Source: Aestuariimicrobium ganziense
Lineage (GTDB): Bacteria; Actinomycetota; Actinomycetes; Propionibacteriales; Propionibacteriaceae
Reading direction: 5' to 3'
DNA length: 64,000 nucleotides
Assembly (NCBI RefSeq): GCF_015352975.1
Contig: NZ_JACYIZ010000002.1
Coordinates: forward strand, 1-64,000
The position numbers and the translations under genes were made by a program. Below the pieces are notes generated by a model. That model saw nothing but the letters and a program-made list of their open reading frames with translations. It searched no databases and was not told the DNA's origin. Positions 9,333 through 16,637 of the stretch are shown piece by piece. Positions within the stretch are counted from its first letter, which is position 1; every line of letters starts with the position of its first letter.

Positions 9333-9494
9333 GTGGCTGACGAGACCTACAGCGGTGAGTTCTACTGCGTGAAGTGCAAGGACAAGCGCAAGGCCGAGGG
9401 CAACGTCGTGGTCAACGACAAGGGCACCCGGATGGCCAAGGCCAAGTGCCCCGAGTGCGGCACCAACCTGAACCGCATCCTGGGTCGCGCCTGA
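9333..9494 (+). CDS. DUF5679-like small zinc-ribbon protein
   Basis: A 53-residue protein starting at GTG 9333 with a strong AAGGAGG ribosome binding site. Two CxxC pairs (YCVKCK near residue 12 and KCPECG near residue 39), with several Lys residues between them, form a small zinc ribbon of the kind conserved across Actinobacteria. A -10-like TACAGT at 9257-9262 and a short CCCCA/TGGGG leader hairpin precede it, and a terminator follows at once, so it is probably a single-gene transcript. The function is unknown; nucleic-acid or ribosome binding would fit its size and charge but is not shown. Confidence 0.8.
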   Translation: MADETYSGEFYCVKCKDKRKAEGNVVVNDKGTRMAKAKCPECGTNLNRILGRA

Positions 9495-9516
9495 GCCAAG
9501 GCGACACCCGCAACTT

Positions 9517-9554
9517 CCGACGGGACGGATCCTGACAAGGGTCCGTCCCGTCGG
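9517..9554 (+). terminator. Terminator of the zinc-ribbon gene
   Basis: A stem of about 17 bp (9517-9533 with 9538-9554, one G-U pair) with a GACA loop, 22 bases after the stop of the zinc-ribbon gene. It also separates that gene from the direct-repeat element at 9563. Confidence 0.8.
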
Positions 9555-9562
9555 CGTTCTGC

Positions 9563-9584
9563 GGGTGTTGTCCGGGTGTTGCCC
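9563..9584 (+). promoter_or_regulatory. Tandem 11-bp direct repeat upstream of the ThiF-like gene
   Basis: GGGTGTTGTCC is followed without a gap by GGGTGTTGCCC, so two half-sites lie on the same face of the helix. The second half-site starts 62 bases before the ATG of the ThiF-like gene. An almost identical element lies at 46962-46983, 63 bases before another start codon. Probable operator or activator site; the binding protein is unknown. Confidence 0.5.
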
Positions 9585-9635
9585 GCGTCGGGCGTGGGCA
9601 TGGACGAGTGATCGTCGGCTGCGCAGGCTGTCGGC

Positions 9636-10514
9636 ATGGAGATCGCCACCGCACCGTCGCCGCACAGCCCGCTCGACGCCGACCTCGTCGAGATCGGCGG
9701 ACGATGGCGACTGGTCGACCGGCATGGTGACCAGTGGGACCTCGGCACCTTGGACCAGGTCACCATCGACGCCCTCATCGCGATGCGCACCGGTGGCGCG
9801 ATCGACCAGGAGCTGTTCGACGACCTCGACCTGCACGGCCTGATCAGTCCGCCCACCAAGCGGCTGTCGGTGGCCGTGGTCGGGTCACGCGCCGCGGCCG
9901 GCGCCTGTGCCCGCGCTGTCCTCGACGTGCCCGGCAGCTCACTGCTGGTACTCGACCCGCGTGGCCTGGTGATGGCCACCCACCGTCAACGGCGTCCGCT
10001 GACCGGCGCCGACGACCTGAGGCGTGACCTGCTCGCGGCTGGCGCCGACCCCGCACGAGTGGTCGCCCAGGGCCACTGGTCGGAGTTGGGCGCCGACGCT
10101 CCGGTCGACCTGGTCGTGGTGGCCGAGCGCCAGGTCGAGGCTGACCGGGCAATCACCGATCACTTGGTGCGCACCTGCCTGCCCCACCTGGTGGTCACAG
10201 CGCACCGCGACCGCGCCACTGTCGGACCGTTCGTCCTCCCCGGCGGCAGCGCCTGCGTGGGGTGTCTCGACCGCCACCACAGCGACCGTGACCCGCACTG
10301 GTGGGCAGTGGTCGCGGCACTGGCCCGCAGGCCCGCTCGTCCCGCCGACACCACCGTGGCCTGGATCCAGGCCACGGTGGCGTCGTGGCTGCACACCCTG
10401 GCCCGAGACGACGACTGCTTCGGTCGCGGCGAGGTGGTGCAGTTGCAGCTGGGACGAGGGCCGGCCAGCACCGTGCTTTGGCCACCCCACCCCCAGTGCT
10501 CCTGTCGCGGGTGA
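9636..10514 (+). CDS. ThiF/E1-like, TOMM cyclodehydratase leader-binding-like protein
   Basis: A 292-residue protein at the position of Rv3196. The N-terminal part resembles the peptide-recognition region of TOMM cyclodehydratase partners, and the middle resembles a nucleotide-binding E1 fold (LSVAVVGSRAAAGACARAVL) without an obvious ATP-binding GxGxxG. The signature FVLPGGSACVGCLDRHHSDRDP gives one CxxC, and the C-terminus ends PQCSC, completing a likely zinc tetrad. No precursor peptide, YcaO or dehydrogenase gene lies nearby, so a natural-product role is not supported. It converges on whiB7. A tandem direct repeat lies upstream. Confidence 0.7.
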   Translation: MEIATAPSPHSPLDADLVEIGGRWRLVDRHGDQWDLGTLDQVTIDALIAMRTGGAIDQELFDDLDLHGLISPPTKRLSVAVVGSRAAAGACARAVLDVPGSSLLVLDPRGLVMATHRQRRPLTGADDLRRDLLAAGADPARVVAQGHWSELGADAPVDLVVVAERQVEADRAITDHLVRTCLPHLVVTAHRDRATVGPFVLPGGSACVGCLDRHHSDRDPHWWAVVAALARRPARPADTTVAWIQATVASWLHTLARDDDCFGRGEVVQLQLGRGPASTVLWPPHPQCSCRG

Positions 10515-10530
10515 TGGCCGTGAGGCTGGC

Positions 10531-10884
10531 TCACGCGGCGCGAACCACCTGCGCCGCCGCTGGAACCGTCTCGAGCGGGCGGGGGTGCTTGGGCGGGCGT
10601 CCACGGGGACGCTTGCGTGCGATGACCACGCCGTTCTGGAACAGCTCGCCGCCCCAGACGCCGTGGGGCTCGCGACGTCGCAGGGCGCCTGCCAGGCACT
10701 CCTCGCGCAGCGGGCACGGGCCACAGACCGTCTTGGCGAACTCGACCGTGGCGGGGGCATCGGCGAAGAACACCTCCGGGTCGTGGTCCTGGCAGGGCAG
10801 GTCGGCCTGCTCGGCCAGCCACATCAGGTCGGCGCTGGTCGTGTCGGTGCGGGTCACGTCGCGGTTCAACACGTCGTGGCTCAT
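10531..10884 (-). CDS. whiB7: WhiB7-type iron-sulfur transcription regulator
   Basis: A 117-residue WhiB protein. Four cluster-binding Cys are visible: Cys30 (ADLPCQDHD), then the trio in TVCGPCPLREEC. GVWGGE follows, and the C-terminus carries an AT-hook (KRPRGRPPKHP), which distinguishes WhiB7 from other WhiB paralogues. In actinobacteria WhiB7 activates intrinsic antibiotic-resistance genes together with the housekeeping sigma factor. ATG 10884 has a CAGGAG ribosome binding site. The gene has a long leader with a small ORF, a terminator hairpin and a promoter with an A-rich patch next to -35, as expected for an autoregulated, translation-sensing gene. It lies beside uvrD2, as in mycobacteria. 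Confidence 0.93.
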   Translation of the reverse strand: MSHDVLNRDVTRTDTTSADLMWLAEQADLPCQDHDPEVFFADAPATVEFAKTVCGPCPLREECLAGALRRREPHGVWGGELFQNGVVIARKRPRGRPPKHPRPLETVPAAAQVVRAA

Positions 10885-10933
10885 GAGGATCTCCTGTGGA
10901 TGGTGCCTGTTCTGGGATCCGGGAAATCACGAA

Positions 10934-10964
10934 GGCCGTGAACCCGGAGTGCGGATTCACGGCC
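10934..10964 (-). terminator. whiB7 leader attenuator hairpin
   Basis: On the minus strand a 9-bp stem (10956-10964 with 10934-10942) is extended by an inner CCG/CGG stem and followed by TTCGTGATTTC. It lies between the leader-ORF stop (10983) and the whiB7 start (10884), 18 bases after the leader stop. This is the place where a ribosome on the leader ORF could decide between terminator and antiterminator. Confidence 0.65.
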
Positions 10965-10982
10965 TGGTCGGCAGCTGCACGT

Positions 10983-11123
10983 CTAGACGAGTGCGCGCGA
11001 TTCCAGACTGGTCCGCTGGGCGGGAGTGCCCACGTAGGTCTTGGGTCGGGCAGTGGCGGCCCCCGACGGGGTGCACGACATGCCAAGGGTGAGGCCCAAG
11101 CCATTGATGATGGTGATCAGCAT
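10983..11123 (-). CDS. whiB7 upstream leader ORF
   Basis: A 46-residue ORF starts at ATG 11123 behind an unusually good ribosome binding site (GAGAGGAGGAG) and ends at TAG 10983. The peptide begins MLITIINGLGLTLGMSC and ends RTSLESRALV. whiB7 genes in actinobacteria are known to be controlled by translated upstream ORFs coupled to Rho-independent attenuation; all the parts are present here. The peptide product itself need not have a function; slowed translation of it would be the signal. Confidence 0.7.
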   Translation of the reverse strand: MLITIINGLGLTLGMSCTPSGAATARPKTYVGTPAQRTSLESRALV

Positions 11124-11182
11124 GGGGGCTCCTCCTCTCCGGACCGGTGTGGGCACGACCTGTTCCACAGGGTGCGCGCCCC

Positions 11183-11223
11183 ACTCTACTGGAACCGGTG
11201 TCAGGCCGCGCAACCCATTTTCG
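11183..11223 (-). promoter_or_regulatory. whiB7 promoter with A-rich WhiB7-type box
   Basis: Reading the minus strand: CGAAAATGGG (11223-11214), then -35-like TTGCGC (11213-11208), a 19-base spacer and -10-like TAGAGT (11188-11183). An A-rich patch directly upstream of -35 is the recognised feature of WhiB7-dependent promoters, so this looks self-activated. The leader would be close to 290 nt long. Confidence 0.55.
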
Positions 11224-11244
11224 ACAAGCGCTGATGCCGATCGC

Positions 11245-13332
11245 TCAGACCAGGGTCGCCCCCTGCGCCGAGCGATGGTCGGCCAGGATCCGGAGCACGT
11301 CATCACCGTGGCGCTCGAGCTTGCTCCGCCCGACCCCAGAGATGGCCAGCAGCTCGCTGGAGCTCGTGGGCAACTGCTCGGCGATCGCGATCAGGGTGGC
11401 GTCGGTGAACACCACGAACGCCGGCATCGAGGCAGCCTGTGCCACCTCCAGTCGCCACTGCTTGAGCTGTGCCAACAGCGACTCGTCGTACGAACTCGGG
11501 CACCCGGCATGGCGGCCCAGCTTGCGATCGGCACCGGTACGCAGGCCCTCGCCGCAGACCCGGCAGACGTCAGCAAGGGTCGTCCCCCTGCGCCGGCCGG
11601 CCCGCGGCTTCGGCTCCTCGACCAAGGTGGCCGGGGTCAGACCGTCGAGGAAGCGGGACACCGGGCGGGACGACCGTCCAGGACCACCTCGCGACCATGA
11701 CAGCCGCAGGTGCCTGCGGGCACGGGTGATGCCGACGTAGAGCAACCGCCGCTCCTCGTCGACCTGGCTCGGCGTGCTGGCCAGGACGAAGGGCAGGGTG
11801 CCCTCCTGCACACCGACCAGGGCGACTGCGTCCCATTCCAGCCCCTTGGCCGAGTGCAGTGTCGAGACCACCACCGAATCGGCGACCGGGACGTGCTGCA
11901 GGCTCGCTCGTGCGTGCAACTCGTCGGCCAACTGCCCCAACGTGAGCTCCTCGTCGGGGTCGACGTCGCAGCCAACGTCGACCAGCGCCTGCCAGGACTC
12001 CCAGCGTTCCCTGACCCGCCCGGAGCCCTGCGGCGGCTCGGACGACCAGCCCAGACCGGTCAACAGTTCGCGCAGTGCGCTCAGCCCCGGCCCTGGGGGG
12101 TCCTGCTGGGCACGAGCGCCGAGGTGGGTGAGGGCTTGACGGATCTCGGGCCGTTCGTAGAAGCGTTCGCTTCCCCGCACGCTGTACGGCACACCGAGGT
12201 CGGCCAACGCGGCCTCGAGCGCAGGAGCCTGCGCGTTGATCCGGGTGAGCACCGCCATCTCGCGCCAGGGCGTCCCGCTGGCGTGCAGGTCGCGGAACCA
12301 GGACGCCACGGCGCGAGCCTCGGCCGCCCCGTCGGGAAGGCTCGCGAACTCCGGATCGGGTCCGTCCGGCGCCTGCGCGACGAGGTTGAGCGGGGCTGGC
12401 TGGTCGCGGCGGCGAGGGGCCCGCGCCAGCACCCGGTTGGCGAGTTGGACGACCTGGGGTGTGCTGCGGTAGTCGCGCACCAGGCGCACCTCGCGGCAGT
12501 TCGGGTGCGCCGCGGAGAATCCCAGCAGGTGCTCGGGACGCGCTCCGGCGAAGCCGTGGATGGACTGCTGCGGATCGCCGACCACGCACAGGTCGACCGA
12601 GTCGCCCACCCAGGCGTCGAGCAGGGTCTGCTGCAGGGGGCTGACGTCCTGGTACTCGTCGACCACGAAGTGTCGGTAGCGCCCGCGCACCTGCTCAGCG
12701 ACGTCAGGGTGTTCGTGCAGCAGGGCGACGGTGCACAGCAGGATGTCGTCGAAGTCGATCACCCCGCGTTCGCGCTTGGCGGCCTCGTAGGCGCCCAGTA
12801 CCCGGGCCACGGCTGCCGGTTCCAGGCCGGCGACCTGGCGGCCGGTCGCCCTTGCCAGGCGTGGGTAGTCGCCGATGGTGACGTTGGAGACCTTGGCCCA
12901 CGAAATCTCGCCGAGCAGGTCGCGCAGCAGCGCGGTGTCGGCCGACAGTCCGCACTCGTGGGCGGCCTGCGCCGCGAGCCCCATCCGCTGGTCGCTGACC
13001 GGGGGCAGCTCGACCCCGTAGGCACGCGGCCAGAAGTGCTGCACCTGCCTCAGGGCGGCGGAGTGGAAGGTGCGAGCCTGCACCCCTGCCACACCCAACG
13101 CCTGCAGGCGCGAGCGCATCTCGCCGGCAGCACGGGTGGTGAAGGTGACGGCCAACGTCCGTCCTGGGTCGTGGGCGCCGACCAGCGCCGCATGGGCGAT
13201 CCGGTGGGTGATCGCCCGGGTCTTGCCCGTTCCTGCCCCGGCGAGCACCACGACCGGCCCATCGAGTGCGGTCGCCACCTGACGCTGCTCGGGGTCGAGG
13301 GCAGCCAGTACTTGGTCAGGGGTCGCATCCAC
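11245..13332 (-). CDS. uvrD2: ATP-dependent DNA helicase UvrD2
   Basis: A 695-residue SF1A helicase. Walker A is AGAGTGKT near residue 30 and Walker B is DEYQDVS. Motif V/VI regions (VSTLHSAKGLEWDAVALVG, YVGITRARRHLRLSW) are intact. The C-terminal part contains a Cys/His cluster (CRVCGEG ... GRHAGC) and a final HRDC-like domain, the arrangement of mycobacterial UvrD2. GTG 13332 is chosen because the upstream in-frame sequence does not resemble the family and the conserved N-terminus starts there. It acts in the cytoplasm in nucleotide excision and replication-associated repair. Synteny with whiB7 matches Mycobacterium. Confidence 0.93.
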   Translation of the reverse strand: MDATPDQVLAALDPEQRQVATALDGPVVVLAGAGTGKTRAITHRIAHAALVGAHDPGRTLAVTFTTRAAGEMRSRLQALGVAGVQARTFHSAALRQVQHFWPRAYGVELPPVSDQRMGLAAQAAHECGLSADTALLRDLLGEISWAKVSNVTIGDYPRLARATGRQVAGLEPAAVARVLGAYEAAKRERGVIDFDDILLCTVALLHEHPDVAEQVRGRYRHFVVDEYQDVSPLQQTLLDAWVGDSVDLCVVGDPQQSIHGFAGARPEHLLGFSAAHPNCREVRLVRDYRSTPQVVQLANRVLARAPRRRDQPAPLNLVAQAPDGPDPEFASLPDGAAEARAVASWFRDLHASGTPWREMAVLTRINAQAPALEAALADLGVPYSVRGSERFYERPEIRQALTHLGARAQQDPPGPGLSALRELLTGLGWSSEPPQGSGRVRERWESWQALVDVGCDVDPDEELTLGQLADELHARASLQHVPVADSVVVSTLHSAKGLEWDAVALVGVQEGTLPFVLASTPSQVDEERRLLYVGITRARRHLRLSWSRGGPGRSSRPVSRFLDGLTPATLVEEPKPRAGRRRGTTLADVCRVCGEGLRTGADRKLGRHAGCPSSYDESLLAQLKQWRLEVAQAASMPAFVVFTDATLIAIAEQLPTSSSELLAISGVGRSKLERHGDDVLRILADHRSAQGATLV

Positions 13333-13463
13333 GCAGGCCACTGTAGGCGGCCGGTCCGACGAGCGCCCCGACCATCCTGCTCGCACAGTTTTGTCAGTGC
13401 GGGGCCATAGATTGGTCCGCAGGTTCGCCAACGAGCCATCACCAGTTGTCGAGGGGAGGCCCA

Positions 13464-16400
13464 GTGCTCGAGGTGTCGGTCGTGCGCACGCTGCGCCAGG
13501 CTGCTGACGGCCTGGGCCGGTGGTGGGCCGTGCCCCCTGCAGACCCCTTCGACACCGACCTGCTGGTGACCCCGGGCGCAGGGCACCACCGCTGGTTCTC
13601 CCAGCAGCTGGCCCTGGGCCTTGGCGTCACGGCCGGGGTCCGTGCGATCACGATGGCGCAGCTGCGCCGTGACCTCACCGTTCGTCACGCCGACCTCGAC
13701 CCGAGCTCAGACCCCTGGTCGTCGACCGCGGTCACCGCCACCCTGGTCAGGGTCTTCGAGGACCACTGGCAGTCGGCCTGGATGACACCGGTGCGCAACC
13801 ACCTTGCCCCGGTGCTCGACGATGTCACCGAGTACGAGCGCCCCGGACGACGGCTGGCCACCGCCACCCGTCTCGCCCGCCTGTTGCTGGGCTACTGCCG
13901 ACGAGTGCCGTCAATGGTCACCGCGTGGGAGCAGGGCACGGCTGTCGGACCGGACGGACAGCCACTGGTGCACGACCGTTGGCAGTACGAGCTGTGGCGC
14001 CAACTCACCCATCGGATCGGCGCCCCCGGACCGCTGCAGCGCCACCGGAGGGTGGTCGAGGCCCTCCGCGACGACTCCGATCGCCAGCGGGTCGCCGTGA
14101 TCAGCCTCGAACCGCTGGCCCCCCTCGACCTCGAACTGCTCACCGCACTGGGTTCGGGTCGAGCGACCAGGCTGTGGCAGCTGGTCAGCGCCGACCCCGA
14201 CCGCGTCGGCCCGATGGCCCCGATGGGGCGTCAGGGCGCAGCTGCCCTGGCCCAGTGGCGCGCGGTCGAGGGCATCGAACTGGACGAGTCGGGAACGGTG
14301 CTGCCCGACCAGCCCGGCACGACCGCCCTGGGGCGCCTGCAGCAGGTGCTCCGCGGCGCCGACCCCGTCCGCGGGGGCGTGGACCACTCGGTGCAGGTGC
14401 ACGCCAGCCACGGCGCAGACCGGCAGGTCGAAGTGCTGCGTGAAGTGCTCTGCGGCCTGTTCGACGAGCACCCCGACCTCGAGCCTCGCGACGTGGTGAT
14501 GGTCTGCCCCGACCTGGACAGGTTCGCTCCCCTGCTGGACGCGGCCTTCGGTCTCGGTGACGACGGGCACCACCCGGGCCATCGACTGCGCGTGCAGACC
14601 CCGGGGATGCGCGTCGTCGACAACCAGGCCCTTGCCCTGCTCGAGCGCATCCTGGCGCTGCCGGCCGAGCGCACCACCAGCGCCGACCTGGTCGACCTGT
14701 GCGCCAACCCGTGCGTGCGCCACCACTTCGGCTTCGGTGGTGACAACCTCGAGCTCGTCCGGAGCCTGCTGTCACGGGCCCAGGTCCGGTGGGGTCTCGA
14801 CCTGTCCCACCGTCAGCAGGCCTTCGACCTGCAGGTGCCGCAGTCGACCTGGTTCGCCGGGGTCGAGCGGATGATGCTGGGTGCCACGATGGCCGACACT
14901 CCCCCGGCCTGGGTCGGTCTGACCGCTGCCGCCCCGATGACGGACGCCCAGGACCTTGCCGTGGCCGGCTCCTTGGCAGAGCTGGTCTCGCGACTGCGCA
15001 AGGTGCGCGCCGACACTGCCACCCCGGCGACCCCCGACCAGTGGGTGACCAGGTTGGACGACGCCCTGGGCATGTTGGCGTCCCTGCCCCGCGACGAGCA
15101 GTGGCAGCTGACCGCGGCCCGCGCCGCGGTGCGGTCTTGGGCGTCCCGGGCCGGTGCTGCCGGCGGACGGATGTCACGTGCCGACGTGCACACGATGGTC
15201 TCTGGCCTGGCCGGGCGCAGCCACCGACGTCCCGCCTTCGGCAACGGCAACCTGCAGGTGGTCGGTCTGGACGAACTTCGCGGTGTCCCCCACCGAGTCG
15301 TGGCCGTGCTTGGGCTGGACGACCAGTGCTTCCCGGCTCGTCCCGGACGAGTGGGCGACGACCTGGTGCCCGTCGCCGACCGGCTCGCCTGGCAGGACCG
15401 TCGGCTCAGGTCGCAGGGGGCGCTGCTCGACGCGATCCTGGCCGCCTCCGACCACGTGGTGATCACCCATGCCCACCGCGACTCCCGCACCAACGACCCG
15501 ATCGACGAGCCGGTCGCCGTCACCGAGTTGAGGGCAGCGATGGCGCTGGTCACCCAACCCCCTGGCCGCACGGCCCCGCTCACCTGGCGTTGGCCGGTGA
15601 TGACCCATCCCCTGCAGCCTCACGGCGTCGACAACTTCGCGGCCCGCACCGGTGATCGTCCGTTCAGCTTCGACGCCCACTCCCACGCCGCCGCCGGCGC
15701 GCTCAGGTTGCGACTGGAGGCCAGGCCCGAACCACCGGTCGATGCGACCACCTGGCGCTTCGACGCGCTCGACCCGGAGGAGCCGGTGGCGCTGGCCGAC
15801 CTGCTCGCCTTCTGGCGACACCCGGCCAGGGCGTTGCTGCAACACACCATCGGCGCTTCCATGCAACGCCACAGCGAGCACCTGGAGACCCACCTGCCGC
15901 TGGAGTTGTTCGCGATGTCGGAGTACACCGTCGGCGAGGGCCTGCTGGCCTCACACGCGAGCGGGCTCACCCGTGACGAGGCGCTGAGCCTTGAGTGGCT
16001 GCGCGGCAATGTGCCGCCAGGCCTGATGGGCCGCAAGCAGCTTGAGCGGGTCGCGACCAAGGTCGACCGACTGCTCGACCACAGCCTGCCCCGTGATGCC
16101 ACGGTCACCGACCACCCGATCAGCCTCACGCTGGGCACCACCCCGTTGACCGGCATGGTGCGGTTGCGCGACGGCCACCTGGTCAGCCAGTCGTTCGCCA
16201 GGCTCAAGGGCAGCTCACTGCTCGCGACCTGGCTCGAACTCCTGGCTGTGGTGGCCCAGACCGGGCAGTCGGTCGAGTCCCACGTGGTGCGCAAGGACTC
16301 CCGCACCGTGCTGCTGGGCCCCAGCCGCGCTGAGGCCCTCGCGCAGCTGGGGTGGTACCTCACCTGGTACCGGCGAGGCCTGTCTCGCGTGCTGCTGGCG

Positions 16401-16637
16401 CCGATGGACCAACTGCTTCGCGAAGCCAGTGTCGACGGCCCGTGGGAGCGGGGCGACGACGACCGGGCGAGGGTTGCCCGCGCGTGGGAGTGGAAGAGCG
16501 AACGCGATGCCGACTGGGCCATGTTCACCACCGAGCCGTGGGAGGCGCTGCGGGTGCGTGACAGCGGTGTCGACGGCATGACCTTGGTCCAGCTCGCCGA
16601 CCACGTGTTCGGCCAGATCAGCCAGGCCCGCCGATGA
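13464..16637 (+). CDS. recC: Exodeoxyribonuclease V subunit gamma (RecC)
   Basis: A 1057-residue RecC. Hallmarks are an N-terminal HRWFSQQLALGLG segment, inactivated helicase domains without Walker A, a DVVMVCPDLDRFAPL region, VVAVLGLDDQCFPA in the middle, and a C-terminal inactive nuclease-like fold. RecC recognises recombination hotspots and splits the strands for RecB and RecD. GTG 13464 is selected because GAGGGGAGG lies directly upstream; an in-frame TTG at 13446 has no such site. It is the first gene of recC-recB-recD, and its TGA overlaps the ATG of recB. Confidence 0.92.
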   Translation: MLEVSVVRTLRQAADGLGRWWAVPPADPFDTDLLVTPGAGHHRWFSQQLALGLGVTAGVRAITMAQLRRDLTVRHADLDPSSDPWSSTAVTATLVRVFEDHWQSAWMTPVRNHLAPVLDDVTEYERPGRRLATATRLARLLLGYCRRVPSMVTAWEQGTAVGPDGQPLVHDRWQYELWRQLTHRIGAPGPLQRHRRVVEALRDDSDRQRVAVISLEPLAPLDLELLTALGSGRATRLWQLVSADPDRVGPMAPMGRQGAAALAQWRAVEGIELDESGTVLPDQPGTTALGRLQQVLRGADPVRGGVDHSVQVHASHGADRQVEVLREVLCGLFDEHPDLEPRDVVMVCPDLDRFAPLLDAAFGLGDDGHHPGHRLRVQTPGMRVVDNQALALLERILALPAERTTSADLVDLCANPCVRHHFGFGGDNLELVRSLLSRAQVRWGLDLSHRQQAFDLQVPQSTWFAGVERMMLGATMADTPPAWVGLTAAAPMTDAQDLAVAGSLAELVSRLRKVRADTATPATPDQWVTRLDDALGMLASLPRDEQWQLTAARAAVRSWASRAGAAGGRMSRADVHTMVSGLAGRSHRRPAFGNGNLQVVGLDELRGVPHRVVAVLGLDDQCFPARPGRVGDDLVPVADRLAWQDRRLRSQGALLDAILAASDHVVITHAHRDSRTNDPIDEPVAVTELRAAMALVTQPPGRTAPLTWRWPVMTHPLQPHGVDNFAARTGDRPFSFDAHSHAAAGALRLRLEARPEPPVDATTWRFDALDPEEPVALADLLAFWRHPARALLQHTIGASMQRHSEHLETHLPLELFAMSEYTVGEGLLASHASGLTRDEALSLEWLRGNVPPGLMGRKQLERVATKVDRLLDHSLPRDATVTDHPISLTLGTTPLTGMVRLRDGHLVSQSFARLKGSSLLATWLELLAVVAQTGQSVESHVVRKDSRTVLLGPSRAEALAQLGWYLTWYRRGLSRVLLAPMDQLLREASVDGPWERGDDDRARVARAWEWKSERDADWAMFTTEPWEALRVRDSGVDGMTLVQLADHVFGQISQARR

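Noticed and set aside
9636..10884. A TOMM/RiPP biosynthetic cluster
   Set aside because: Only the leader-binding-like protein is present; no YcaO, dehydrogenase, protease or precursor peptide nearby.
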